The notes under the pieces are model-generated. The model was not told the origin of the DNA. It worked only from the letters and a program-made list of their open reading frames with translations, and made no database searches. This document shows positions 52,873 to 60,917 of a stretch of DNA of 64,000 nucleotides, piece by piece (positions within the stretch are counted from its first letter, which is position 1; every line of letters begins with the position of its first letter). Both the position numbers and the translations under genes were made by a program. Source of the stretch: Parahaliea maris (GTDB taxonomy: Bacteria > Pseudomonadota > Gammaproteobacteria > Pseudomonadales > Halieaceae); the NCBI RefSeq assembly GCF_008064665.1, contig NZ_VRZA01000001.1, positions 930,001-994,000 of the forward strand, read 5' to 3'.

Positions 52873-53928
52873 TCAGCCCGAGGCAATAATGCCGAGGCTG
52901 TATACCACACTTCCCGCTACCAATACCGCCGCCACTATCCAGAATATAGTCCGATTACGGCGCGAGTCTTTCTCTCGCTGCATGGCCTCCCGGGCCGCCG
53001 CAATTTCTGTGGCTGACATCATCTGGGTGGATTCGGGCTGGGTGGGAGCTTCGGCTCCGCCCTTGCGCGCCACCACCCGGCGCACCGCTGGAATCGGTAT
53101 CGGTGTGGCGTTTTCGTCTACCGCTTCCAGTTCTGGCAGGCCACTGTACTCACCGGTGGCCGGATCGAAAGTCCACAGTACCTCAGGCTCCAGCAGGCCC
53201 GCCTCGGAGTGCGCAGCCACACCGGGCAGGACGATCACGGTGATGTTGTCCCGTCCGCCGGCCCGCACGGCCGTTTCCACCAGGGTTTCGCAACGGTCCC
53301 GGAGGGGCCTGTCGGACCCCAGGATCTCGCTCATCACCGAACTGTCGAGGACGTCCGACAAACCGTCGCTACACAGGAGCAATACCTGACCCGGCGAAAG
53401 TCGACCGCAGTTGATGCCCACTTCGAGCTTGTCGTCTTCCTGCAGGCCAATCGCCTGCACGATCACGTTCTTGCGCGGGTGATTGCGCGCCTGGGCCAGG
53501 GTGATCTGCCCCTTGGCCAGCAGGGCCTGCACATAGGAATGGTCCCGGGTCAGCAGTTTCAACTGGCCGTCCCAGAGATAGGCGCGGCTGTCTCCCACCC
53601 AGGCCAGCTCGAAGTCGCTGTCGGAGAAACGGGCCACAACCACGGTAGAAGCCATGCCGGCCTTGCCCCGGCCCTGGGCGACCGCCGCCATCACCTCGCG
53701 GTTGGCGGCGCGAATCCCGTCTTCTATCGAACGTCCCGCGTTTACCTCACGCTGAATGACCTCGCAGGTAATCGCACTGGCCACCTCACCCGCCTGGTGC
53801 CCGCCAACGCCATCGGCCACTACGGCCAGCGATTGCGGTGCGTCCAGCAGGTAGGCGTCCTCATTATGTTTGCGCTGCCCTACGTGCGAGGCACCGCTTC
53901 CCTCTGCTACCACCTCCAATGCGCTCAC
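52873..53928 (-). CDS. Membrane-anchored PP2C-family Ser/Thr phosphatase
   Basis: 351 aa from GTG 53928, whose first bases overlap the stop of the preceding cytochrome gene (GTGA). PP2C metal motifs are HNEDAYLL, VADGVGGHQAGE and LLCSDGLSD, with VAAHSEAG and GRDNITVIV further on. A soluble tail of about 80 residues then reaches a C-terminal membrane span (IFWIVAAVLVAGSVVYSLGI). It should remove phosphate from Ser/Thr sites made by the nearby kinase. Translational coupling to a cytochrome gene is unusual. Confidence 0.92.
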   Translation of the reverse strand: MSALEVVAEGSGASHVGQRKHNEDAYLLDAPQSLAVVADGVGGHQAGEVASAITCEVIQREVNAGRSIEDGIRAANREVMAAVAQGRGKAGMASTVVVARFSDSDFELAWVGDSRAYLWDGQLKLLTRDHSYVQALLAKGQITLAQARNHPRKNVIVQAIGLQEDDKLEVGINCGRLSPGQVLLLCSDGLSDVLDSSVMSEILGSDRPLRDRCETLVETAVRAGGRDNITVIVLPGVAAHSEAGLLEPEVLWTFDPATGEYSGLPELEAVDENATPIPIPAVRRVVARKGGAEAPTQPESTQMMSATEIAAAREAMQREKDSRRNRTIFWIVAAVLVAGSVVYSLGIIASG

Positions 53929-55226
53929 AAGCCCCCCAAAACCTGGTTTGCCCGCACCGCAAATTGCTGCGGTACGAAGGTGTTCTCATCTTCCACGGAC
54001 TTGAACCACGCGTCCAGTAAAGATTCCAGACGGTCTGAATCCCCGAGGGAGATGGAGAGGGTTTCAACGGCAAGGAAAACCTGTTCGGCAGCAGTGAAGT
54101 GACGGAAACGCCCGGAGACGGCACGCTGCAACAAGCCCTGACGCAAGCTGCGCATGCTGTCGGTGCCATAGCTGGCCGAACTCACCTGGCGCGCGATCGG
54201 GTCGACCTTGCCCGCCAGGGATTTGGCCTGGGCGACCACCGCACCGCGATTCTGCAGCGAGGCCTGGTGCAACTGCTTGAGGCCGCTGCGCAGCGTGGCG
54301 CCATCGCCTTCCCCGAGGATATCCAGCACCTCGGCGAGCACCAGCAGGCTGGCATCGTTCAGGCGTACGGTGCCGGGCGGGGTGCCTTCCGGCGACCAGC
54401 GCAGGTCGCTCATCGGGTGGTGACAGGCATGACACTGGTAGAACGACAGCTCCGGCATCAGGCTCTGCTTGGTAAACCAGTCTTCCTGTAATAGCTCCAG
54501 CGTCGCCTGGCCGCTCACGGCGAGGCCCGCCAGCCACATGTTCACCGAGGAGATCGCGGGCTTGCGATCGCGATAGTCGGCGTCCACGTCATAGTGCTTT
54601 GGCTGGTTGACCGTGAACGTCTCCAGTTCGAAGGCCAGGCGTGGGTGCCCGGCCCCCATAATCTCATGGGTAGCAAACTTGTCCTTGGTGCCGAGGTGGC
54701 AGGACAGGCACAGACGCGCGCGCTCCAGCGGCTGCTCTGTTGGATACATTCCCTTGGCCAGGTTGTCGGCGTGGCTGGTACCGGCTTCCGCATGGGACTC
54801 CAGCCATTGACCTGACCCGCCGTGGCAGGCTTCACAACCCACCCCGTCAGAGATCTGGAAACGCCGGCCCCGCGCCTCGGTGGCGACGTTGTCGGCGTGG
54901 CAGTCGAGGCAGATTTTGGCGCCGGCGGCGCTGGGCAGCCCCATCTTGCGTGCTATCGCCTGGCTCTGCTCCGTCTGCAGGGTGCGATAGGCCCGGGAGT
55001 GATAGTCATTGCGCAACCAGATCCGGTACTCATTCAGCCAGACGGTGGAATTCTCGTCCTCGCTGACCTTGCCGTGGCACACGCTGGTAGCGCAGCTCGC
55101 AACCCCCTCGTGGGGGTTGGCACCGGTTTCCGGCAGGGGCGCGGCAGCCACCAGGGCGGGCATACACAACCCGGCCAGCAGGGCCAGCCAGCCCCGCTGT
55201 TGCCGGTGATTGAACAGCTCCCTCAT
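53925..55226 (-). CDS. Multiheme c-type cytochrome, about five haems
   Basis: 433 aa with a signal peptide (GWLALLAGLCMPALVAAAP). Haem motifs: CLDCH, CEACH, CLSCH and CHACH, plus CATSVCH at residues 45-51, a CX4CH spacing that can also bind haem. The fold resembles the cytochrome c554-like family of multihaem proteins. The C-terminal 170 residues are helical and haem-free. The ATG overlaps the stop of the ten-haem LVIVD gene (ATGA) and the stop overlaps the PP2C start. Periplasmic electron carrier by inference. Confidence 0.87.
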   Translation of the reverse strand: MRELFNHRQQRGWLALLAGLCMPALVAAAPLPETGANPHEGVASCATSVCHGKVSEDENSTVWLNEYRIWLRNDYHSRAYRTLQTEQSQAIARKMGLPSAAGAKICLDCHADNVATEARGRRFQISDGVGCEACHGGSGQWLESHAEAGTSHADNLAKGMYPTEQPLERARLCLSCHLGTKDKFATHEIMGAGHPRLAFELETFTVNQPKHYDVDADYRDRKPAISSVNMWLAGLAVSGQATLELLQEDWFTKQSLMPELSFYQCHACHHPMSDLRWSPEGTPPGTVRLNDASLLVLAEVLDILGEGDGATLRSGLKQLHQASLQNRGAVVAQAKSLAGKVDPIARQVSSASYGTDSMRSLRQGLLQRAVSGRFRHFTAAEQVFLAVETLSISLGDSDRLESLLDAWFKSVEDENTFVPQQFAVRANQVLGGL

Positions 55227-58200
55227 TGACGCTCGGCCTCCTCTTTCGCCGGCTCGTTCTCGACAAACCAGGGCTTGCCATTCTCATCCAGGTACATCCT
55301 GCGCATCTCGTCGTAGTTCAGCGGTCGCGCACCGACCCGTCCGAATACCGCCACCTGGCCCCCGGTTTCGTCCACTCCGCGATCACGCTCCAGCGGACGG
55401 CTCAGGGACAGGGCCGGAGAGGGCGTCGGGTAGCTGGCGATCAGGTGCGGCCGCGGTTCCGGGCTGAAGCCGTAGAACTTGGGCTGGATCTCCGGCGAGG
55501 TCAGCTGCAGGACCTTGAGGCCGCCGACACCATCGGCCACATAGGCAAACAGCGAGGCGTTGGTACTAGCCACCGTCACGTCCCGGGCATCCACCACGCC
55601 GGCCGTGAACTTGGTTAGCAGGCGCATCTTCTCGGGCTGGGTGATGTCGACGATCACCAGACCCTCGCTACCGGCCGCCACGTAGGCGTAGGTCCGCGCC
55701 AGGTGCAGGCGGTGGGCCTGGGTCAGCGGGATCATGTTGCCCTGCATCAGCTGCGGTTGGGTCGGACTGGTAATGTCGATGACCTTCAGGCCATCGGCAT
55801 CGGTCACAAACAGGTAGCGGAACTGCTGCGCCACCGAGTGCCCGTTGTTGAGCGGGACCACTGCCTCCACTTTCGGTTGCAGCGGTGTATCGACATTCAG
55901 CACCACCAGGCCGCGATCGGCGATGATGTAGGCGTACTTGCCGCCAACGGTCATGTGCCGCGCACCGGTGAGCACACCGCCCTCGTTCCAGGTCAGGGCC
56001 CGCTCGAGGAAGTTATTGCGGGGTTCGCCGTCGTGGAGGGTATCGATGTCCACCAGGATCAGGCCTTCCTCAGCGTCGGTAATGAAGGCGTACCGGTAGA
56101 TCGGGTGGAAGGGCTGCTCCAGGTTGATGTCGCGCATCAGCTCACCCTCGTTGCGCGAAGGTTGCACCGGCTGGGTGGTGGGCAGCACAACGCAGGTCGC
56201 ATTGGCGCTCTCGACCTGGGTGTCGTGACCCAGGGGGCTGAAGGGTGCGGTAATGATCCGCTGGGAAATGCCCTTGTTGGAGATGCTGGCAATGTCATAA
56301 ACCTGCATGCCCTTGTCGCCCTCGGCCACGTACAGGTACTCGCCGCGCATCTGCACGCAGTTGACCGGACCGGTGCTGTGGGGATGGGCCGTCTCGGATT
56401 TCAATACGCCACCGTTATCCAGGTGCTGCTGGTAGAAGTCCGGGTAGGCGTACTTGTGCAGGTAACTGCCGCGCACGGCCTGGGGCTCCTCCCATTCCGT
56501 CACCTCGACGCCGGTCACGTGTTCCTCGCTACCGACGTAGGCGAAGTGTCCCATCAGGTCGATAAAGTCCGCGCCGTACATCATCAGCGTGGCCATGATG
56601 GCGTTATTGTCATTGGCCTTGGACAGGTGGCAGTCCTCGCACTCCTTGGTCTCGGTCTTGCGTACGGTGTGCGGGAAGTGCGGGTTGAAGGCCTGCGAGC
56701 TGTAGCCACTGGCCGCGATCGGCGGTTGCTGGATGTAGATCCGCTCGCGGTTGGAGTTGGTGGACGACAGCACCAGGGCCGAGGTCGACCTCACCGGCGC
56801 ATACTTGCCACCCTTGGCGGTCTCACGCTTGCCGATGTGGAAGGTCTGGTCCCGCGCCACCTGCGGGTTGTAGGTGGCGTAGTTCCGGCTCTCCCCGCCT
56901 TCGTAGTGATGGCGTTCAGTCTTGTTGTTGGCCTCGATGGGCAGGTGACAGCCGCCACAACTGGTGGTCCAGGAGGTGTGGCAGGTGTAGCACTCCATCT
57001 CGTCGTAGGAGTGGGCCAGTTCATCAGACGCCACCTCGGTGCCCCATTCCTGGGTCGCCGTGTTCTTGCTCATCAACTTGGCGCGAGCGGCTTTCTCGTT
57101 GTAGTGCTCGTTGCCAGGCGTAACCGCGTCCTTGACCAGGCTGACCTCCCACTCGAGTTCAGGGTCGAGCACCGAACGCTGGATGAGCTTGTTGCCAATC
57201 CATTCGAAGCGCTTCTGGCCGTCCGGGTTACGGATGGCGCCGAGGTCGGTACCCCCTTCCAGGGCCGCGGGGCCGGACGTGAACAGGTTGGGATAGGCCT
57301 GGGAGGTGCCGTGGCAGTCCTTGCAGTCGATCTCCACCGCCGCGGCCACCTCGCCGTAGATATGGCCGTTACCGTGGTTGTCCTGGGCGTAGTGACAGTC
57401 CACACAGTGCATGCCGACATCCATGTGGATGGAGGCCATGTGCACCGCCTTGTCGAATTTCTCGGGGTCGTTATCGGCGACGATATTGCCTTCGGCGTCG
57501 AGCAGGTTACCGGTCCGGTCGCGCTTGAAGATGGCGCGGAAGTTCCAGCCGTGGCCGTGGTAGTCGGCGAACTGGGTGTCCTTCAGCTTCGGATTCATCT
57601 CCGAAACGGCCTTGAGGAACTCGACATCGGCCCACTTGCCGCGGGGAGAGGCCCCCTCAGGGTTGCGTTCCAGCACTTCGTGCCGCTCTTCGTCCGTCGG
57701 GTAGACCTGCTCCTCGGGCCACATGAAGGGCGCGTCGGATTCGTAGTCCCACATGGTGTAACCCATGTAGGTATTGATGAACATGTTGGGCTGGTGCATG
57801 TGACAGACCATGCACTGGCTGGTGGGAATAGCCCGGGTGAATTCGTGTTTCAGCGGGTGCCCGCTCTCCCCCTTGGGAATGGTGGGGTCGGCAGTCTGGG
57901 TCTCGCCAGTGTGACCGGCGGCGGCGTACTGGCCCGAGTGCTTGGGGTCCCGGTCGTTGGCGTACACCACGTGGCAGGAGGCACAACCGGAGGAGCGGTA
58001 GTCCCCGGGCTGGTCGTTGGTGCCCATGAACCAGGTGTGAGGGTCATTCAGACGGGTCTTGGTGATGTTGATCACCGGCACCGAGATCCGCGCCCCGGTA
58101 CCCGGGCCCCGGTTGGACTGGCGGAAGTCCGGGCGACCGGGCTCCTCCAGGCGCTGCAGCTGGCCGAGGGCGTTGGGCAGGCCGGTTTCCGGGAACAGGT

Positions 58201-58999
58201 TGGAAATGTTACGCCCGCCGCGCTCGAACACGCGGAAGATGTCACCGGGCTTGATGGTCTCCCAGGCCGGCAGGGGGTACAGCTCCGGCAGGATGCTCAT
58301 CATGGTCATCTGCTCGGTCGGCTTGACCGGACCGGGAATGGCCGCACCGACACCCTCGCGGGTATAGCCCTCACCGAGAATGTAACGTTTGAAGGGCAGG
58401 ATACCGTTGTTGTAGGCGGCACCGCCCCACAGCATGGCGGAGGTCGCCATCAGGCTGCGCTTGGCGGCCTCGATGATCGGCAGGTGACAGGCACCACAGG
58501 CCTCTTCCGCAATGCGGTAGTCGGAGGGGTTCACAAAGCGAACAAATTCCGGGCTCTCCTTGTTGAGCAGGGTATAGGTGCGCTCCGGGTTGGCGCTGGA
58601 GGGGTAGTGCCAGGTTTCCGGGTACAGGGGCAGCACGTGTGCCGCCTCCATGGCCGTGCGATAGCTGGTATCGGCCAGGGAATTGGTGCCGCCGGGCTTG
58701 CTGACGCCGGCGTCACCGCCGTGGCAGTCGGTACACCCCAGTTTCACCGCCGAATTGGCGTGCATGGTTTTCTGGTCTGTCGCGGTGTGACAGGTCACGC
58801 AGCCATCCGTCTTGGCCGCCACCTCGGCGGCAGTCTGGCTGGCCGGCGCCGAGGGCGCGGTGACATGGTTGCGTTCCACCGGGTGTTCCCCGCCGGCACT
58901 CAGGGTGTAGCTCACCGGTAGTGCCAGCAGCACGGCACCTAATGCCAGTGCCCAGCACTGGAACAGGGTGGGCCTTCTCGGGCTGTAATTGCGTTCCAT
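55223..58999 (-). CDS. Ten-haem c-type cytochrome fused to an LVIVD-repeat beta-propeller
   Basis: 1258 aa. A hydrophobic N-terminal segment (WALALGAVLLALPVSYTLSA) exports or anchors it. Ten CXXCH motifs occur between residue 67 (CVTCH) and 787 (CEDCH): CVTCH, CTDCH, CGACH, CASCH, CMVCH, CVDCH, CKDCH, CYTCH, CGGCH and CEDCH. From about residue 860 to 1190 come about six LVIVD-type repeats (YAYVAAGSEGLVIVDIT, YLFVTDADGLKVIDIT, YAYIIADRGLVVLNVD), which build a propeller. Haem wiring plus a propeller in one chain points to a large periplasmic or surface electron-transfer protein; the substrate or partner is unknown. Start chosen at the ATG 9 bp after the barrel gene. Confidence 0.9.
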   Translation of the reverse strand: MERNYSPRRPTLFQCWALALGAVLLALPVSYTLSAGGEHPVERNHVTAPSAPASQTAAEVAAKTDGCVTCHTATDQKTMHANSAVKLGCTDCHGGDAGVSKPGGTNSLADTSYRTAMEAAHVLPLYPETWHYPSSANPERTYTLLNKESPEFVRFVNPSDYRIAEEACGACHLPIIEAAKRSLMATSAMLWGGAAYNNGILPFKRYILGEGYTREGVGAAIPGPVKPTEQMTMMSILPELYPLPAWETIKPGDIFRVFERGGRNISNLFPETGLPNALGQLQRLEEPGRPDFRQSNRGPGTGARISVPVINITKTRLNDPHTWFMGTNDQPGDYRSSGCASCHVVYANDRDPKHSGQYAAAGHTGETQTADPTIPKGESGHPLKHEFTRAIPTSQCMVCHMHQPNMFINTYMGYTMWDYESDAPFMWPEEQVYPTDEERHEVLERNPEGASPRGKWADVEFLKAVSEMNPKLKDTQFADYHGHGWNFRAIFKRDRTGNLLDAEGNIVADNDPEKFDKAVHMASIHMDVGMHCVDCHYAQDNHGNGHIYGEVAAAVEIDCKDCHGTSQAYPNLFTSGPAALEGGTDLGAIRNPDGQKRFEWIGNKLIQRSVLDPELEWEVSLVKDAVTPGNEHYNEKAARAKLMSKNTATQEWGTEVASDELAHSYDEMECYTCHTSWTTSCGGCHLPIEANNKTERHHYEGGESRNYATYNPQVARDQTFHIGKRETAKGGKYAPVRSTSALVLSSTNSNRERIYIQQPPIAASGYSSQAFNPHFPHTVRKTETKECEDCHLSKANDNNAIMATLMMYGADFIDLMGHFAYVGSEEHVTGVEVTEWEEPQAVRGSYLHKYAYPDFYQQHLDNGGVLKSETAHPHSTGPVNCVQMRGEYLYVAEGDKGMQVYDIASISNKGISQRIITAPFSPLGHDTQVESANATCVVLPTTQPVQPSRNEGELMRDINLEQPFHPIYRYAFITDAEEGLILVDIDTLHDGEPRNNFLERALTWNEGGVLTGARHMTVGGKYAYIIADRGLVVLNVDTPLQPKVEAVVPLNNGHSVAQQFRYLFVTDADGLKVIDITSPTQPQLMQGNMIPLTQAHRLHLARTYAYVAAGSEGLVIVDITQPEKMRLLTKFTAGVVDARDVTVASTNASLFAYVADGVGGLKVLQLTSPEIQPKFYGFSPEPRPHLIASYPTPSPALSLSRPLERDRGVDETGGQVAVFGRVGARPLNYDEMRRMYLDENGKPWFVENEPAKEEAERQ

Positions 59000-59008
59000 G
59001 TCGGCCCC

Positions 59009-60913
59009 TCAGAAAGTCAGAATCACGTTCAGTAACAGGGAGTAAGGATCCTCATCCCCGTACAGATCTTTAAAGCCATCGCCCCCCAGCAACTGGGCGT
59101 AGGACAGTCGAGCCACCACGTTCTGGCTCATGAACGGCCGCCAGATCAGCGCGGCGGAGAGATCGAGACCAATCTCCTCGTCCACGTTGGACTGTTGGCG
59201 TGCCACCTCCAGCACTTCGGTCTCGGCGAAGGCCAGGTAATTGGCATTGAACGACAGGCGCAACTCCGGCAGCAGGTCCAGGTCGACACCGCCACCCGCC
59301 AGCCACAGGCCCGGGTTGGTGAAGTTGGACAGGCCGTGCTCCTTGGAGGAGCGCAGGTCTGGCAGGACCGCGTTGCGCTGGGACAGGGCCACCCGGCCAC
59401 CACCGATCAGCGGTACGCCCTGGCGAATCCAGTAGCTGGTGTCGGCGCCGGCAAACTGCGGGTTCTCAAAGATGGCGGCGTAGCCCTGGCTCTTGTCATC
59501 GAAGGGGTCGTCGTCGCCGCTGGCGAAGAGGAAGGAGCCGCGCAGGCGAATCCAGTCCAGGTCGAGGCCCGGCTCGGCGGCGAAGAAGAAGGCTTCGATA
59601 TCCGAGTCTTCCCCGGTGAACACCCCGCCGTCTTCCTCGCCGAAAGCGGCGTAGGCAGACACGGTGAGGTTCAGGCGGCCGAAGTGTCCGTCGCCGTTGT
59701 AGCCGATATAGTAGACGTCGTAGTCACGCATCCGCTCCTGGCCGAGGGAGGCCGGGCGCTGGATAAAGTCGTTGGTGTCGTAGAAGAAATCATCTTCGCG
59801 GCTGCGGTTGTAGGCCACCGTGGCCTGGGAGAAGAAGCCCAGCTTGGGCATGTCCTGCCAGTACACATTGGCGATGAACACGTCGTTATCGCGCAGGTCC
59901 TCGCTGACGTCATTGAGGCCGGAGTTGGTGTCTTTCTCCAGCAGGCGGAACCAGGCCAGGTTGTACTGGAAGCGGTTGTTGTGCCGGATGCCGAACAGGC
60001 GCGCACCGAACTGCGAATCCTGGAACAGGAAGCCGCGGAAATCGCTGGAGAAGGGCTGGATGCCTACCCGCAGGCTGTCGAAGTCATAGCGGTCGCCTAC
60101 GTTGCGCAGGTGCTTGTCAACAAAGGCCGCCTGGATACCCACGTGGTTGTCGTGGCGGTCGACCCCGTCGCCCGGATCGGCGTTGACCCCGGTGATCTCT
60201 TCCAGTTCGGTGTAGTTGTAGTTGAACACCGGGGTAAAACGGAACTCCCAATCCGGGGGCCGGAATACGGTGTCACCCTGGTAGTACACCAGTTCCACCG
60301 CCAGGTTCTCGTTGAACAGGGCCTGTTCGGTGCTCCCCAGTACATCCAGTTCGCCGGAGCGGTCGGTAGACTGCACACCCACCGGCGTCGGTACCTCGCG
60401 GAATTCGACCACTGTGTCGGAAATGGCGGTCACGTTGAAGAACCAGTCGCCGTGGATGGGCTTGTCGCCCTTGATCACATTCTGGTTATACGGGTCCCAC
60501 TTGTTGTTCGGGTAGCCCAGTGAGTCGACGATCCGCCAGCGGTCGGGGATCGGCACCAGGGCGACGTAATCCTCCGCGGTGGGCCGGGGTATGTCGGAGT
60601 AGCGGCGCGGCACCACGTCGCGCTGGATGGCAACGGGCCGCTCCCGCAGCACCTCGCCGGTTTCTTCATCGACCACGATTTCGCGGTACTCACAATCGCG
60701 GTTGGAGCCCCCGGCACGGCGCCGGGTACTGCGCCCGCGATCACGGGCGTCCTTGTCGTCGCAGACCACCAGGGCCGCTTCTTCCTCGGTTTGCGCCTGG
60801 GCCGTAGTGGTGAGGACCAGGCTGGAACTGGCGGCGAGCACCACCGGCGGCAACCAGCGCCACAGGGTAGTGGCGGAGGATGAGCGGGTTCGGTTCACGC
60901 GATTGGCATCCAT
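59009..60913 (-). CDS. Large outer-membrane beta-barrel protein, conduit-like
   Basis: 634 aa from ATG 60913, with GGGAAG upstream; the frame open to 60997 overlaps the previous gene. Signal peptide near 20-45 (PVVLAASSSLVLTTTAQA). An Arg-rich periplasmic lead (about 50-90, including GRSTRRRAGGSNRDCEYRE) is followed by about 520 residues of alternating strands (WEFRFTPVFNYNYTELEE, LNLTVSAYAAFGEEDGG) ending LLLNVILTF, with a terminal Phe as barrel signal. No family name was recognised. With cytochromes on both sides, a porin-like sheath for electron transfer is the favoured hypothesis; a substrate porin is the alternative. Confidence 0.8.
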   Translation of the reverse strand: MDANRVNRTRSSSATTLWRWLPPVVLAASSSLVLTTTAQAQTEEEAALVVCDDKDARDRGRSTRRRAGGSNRDCEYREIVVDEETGEVLRERPVAIQRDVVPRRYSDIPRPTAEDYVALVPIPDRWRIVDSLGYPNNKWDPYNQNVIKGDKPIHGDWFFNVTAISDTVVEFREVPTPVGVQSTDRSGELDVLGSTEQALFNENLAVELVYYQGDTVFRPPDWEFRFTPVFNYNYTELEEITGVNADPGDGVDRHDNHVGIQAAFVDKHLRNVGDRYDFDSLRVGIQPFSSDFRGFLFQDSQFGARLFGIRHNNRFQYNLAWFRLLEKDTNSGLNDVSEDLRDNDVFIANVYWQDMPKLGFFSQATVAYNRSREDDFFYDTNDFIQRPASLGQERMRDYDVYYIGYNGDGHFGRLNLTVSAYAAFGEEDGGVFTGEDSDIEAFFFAAEPGLDLDWIRLRGSFLFASGDDDPFDDKSQGYAAIFENPQFAGADTSYWIRQGVPLIGGGRVALSQRNAVLPDLRSSKEHGLSNFTNPGLWLAGGGVDLDLLPELRLSFNANYLAFAETEVLEVARQQSNVDEEIGLDLSAALIWRPFMSQNVVARLSYAQLLGGDGFKDLYGDEDPYSLLLNVILTF

Positions 60914-60917
60914 GGCA

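Noticed and set aside
55703-58921. Plus-strand open frame of 1072 codons antisense to the ten-haem cytochrome gene
   Set aside because: It is a GC-rich shadow: Gly/Val/His-rich with no domain, while the minus strand encodes ten CXXCH motifs and LVIVD repeats.
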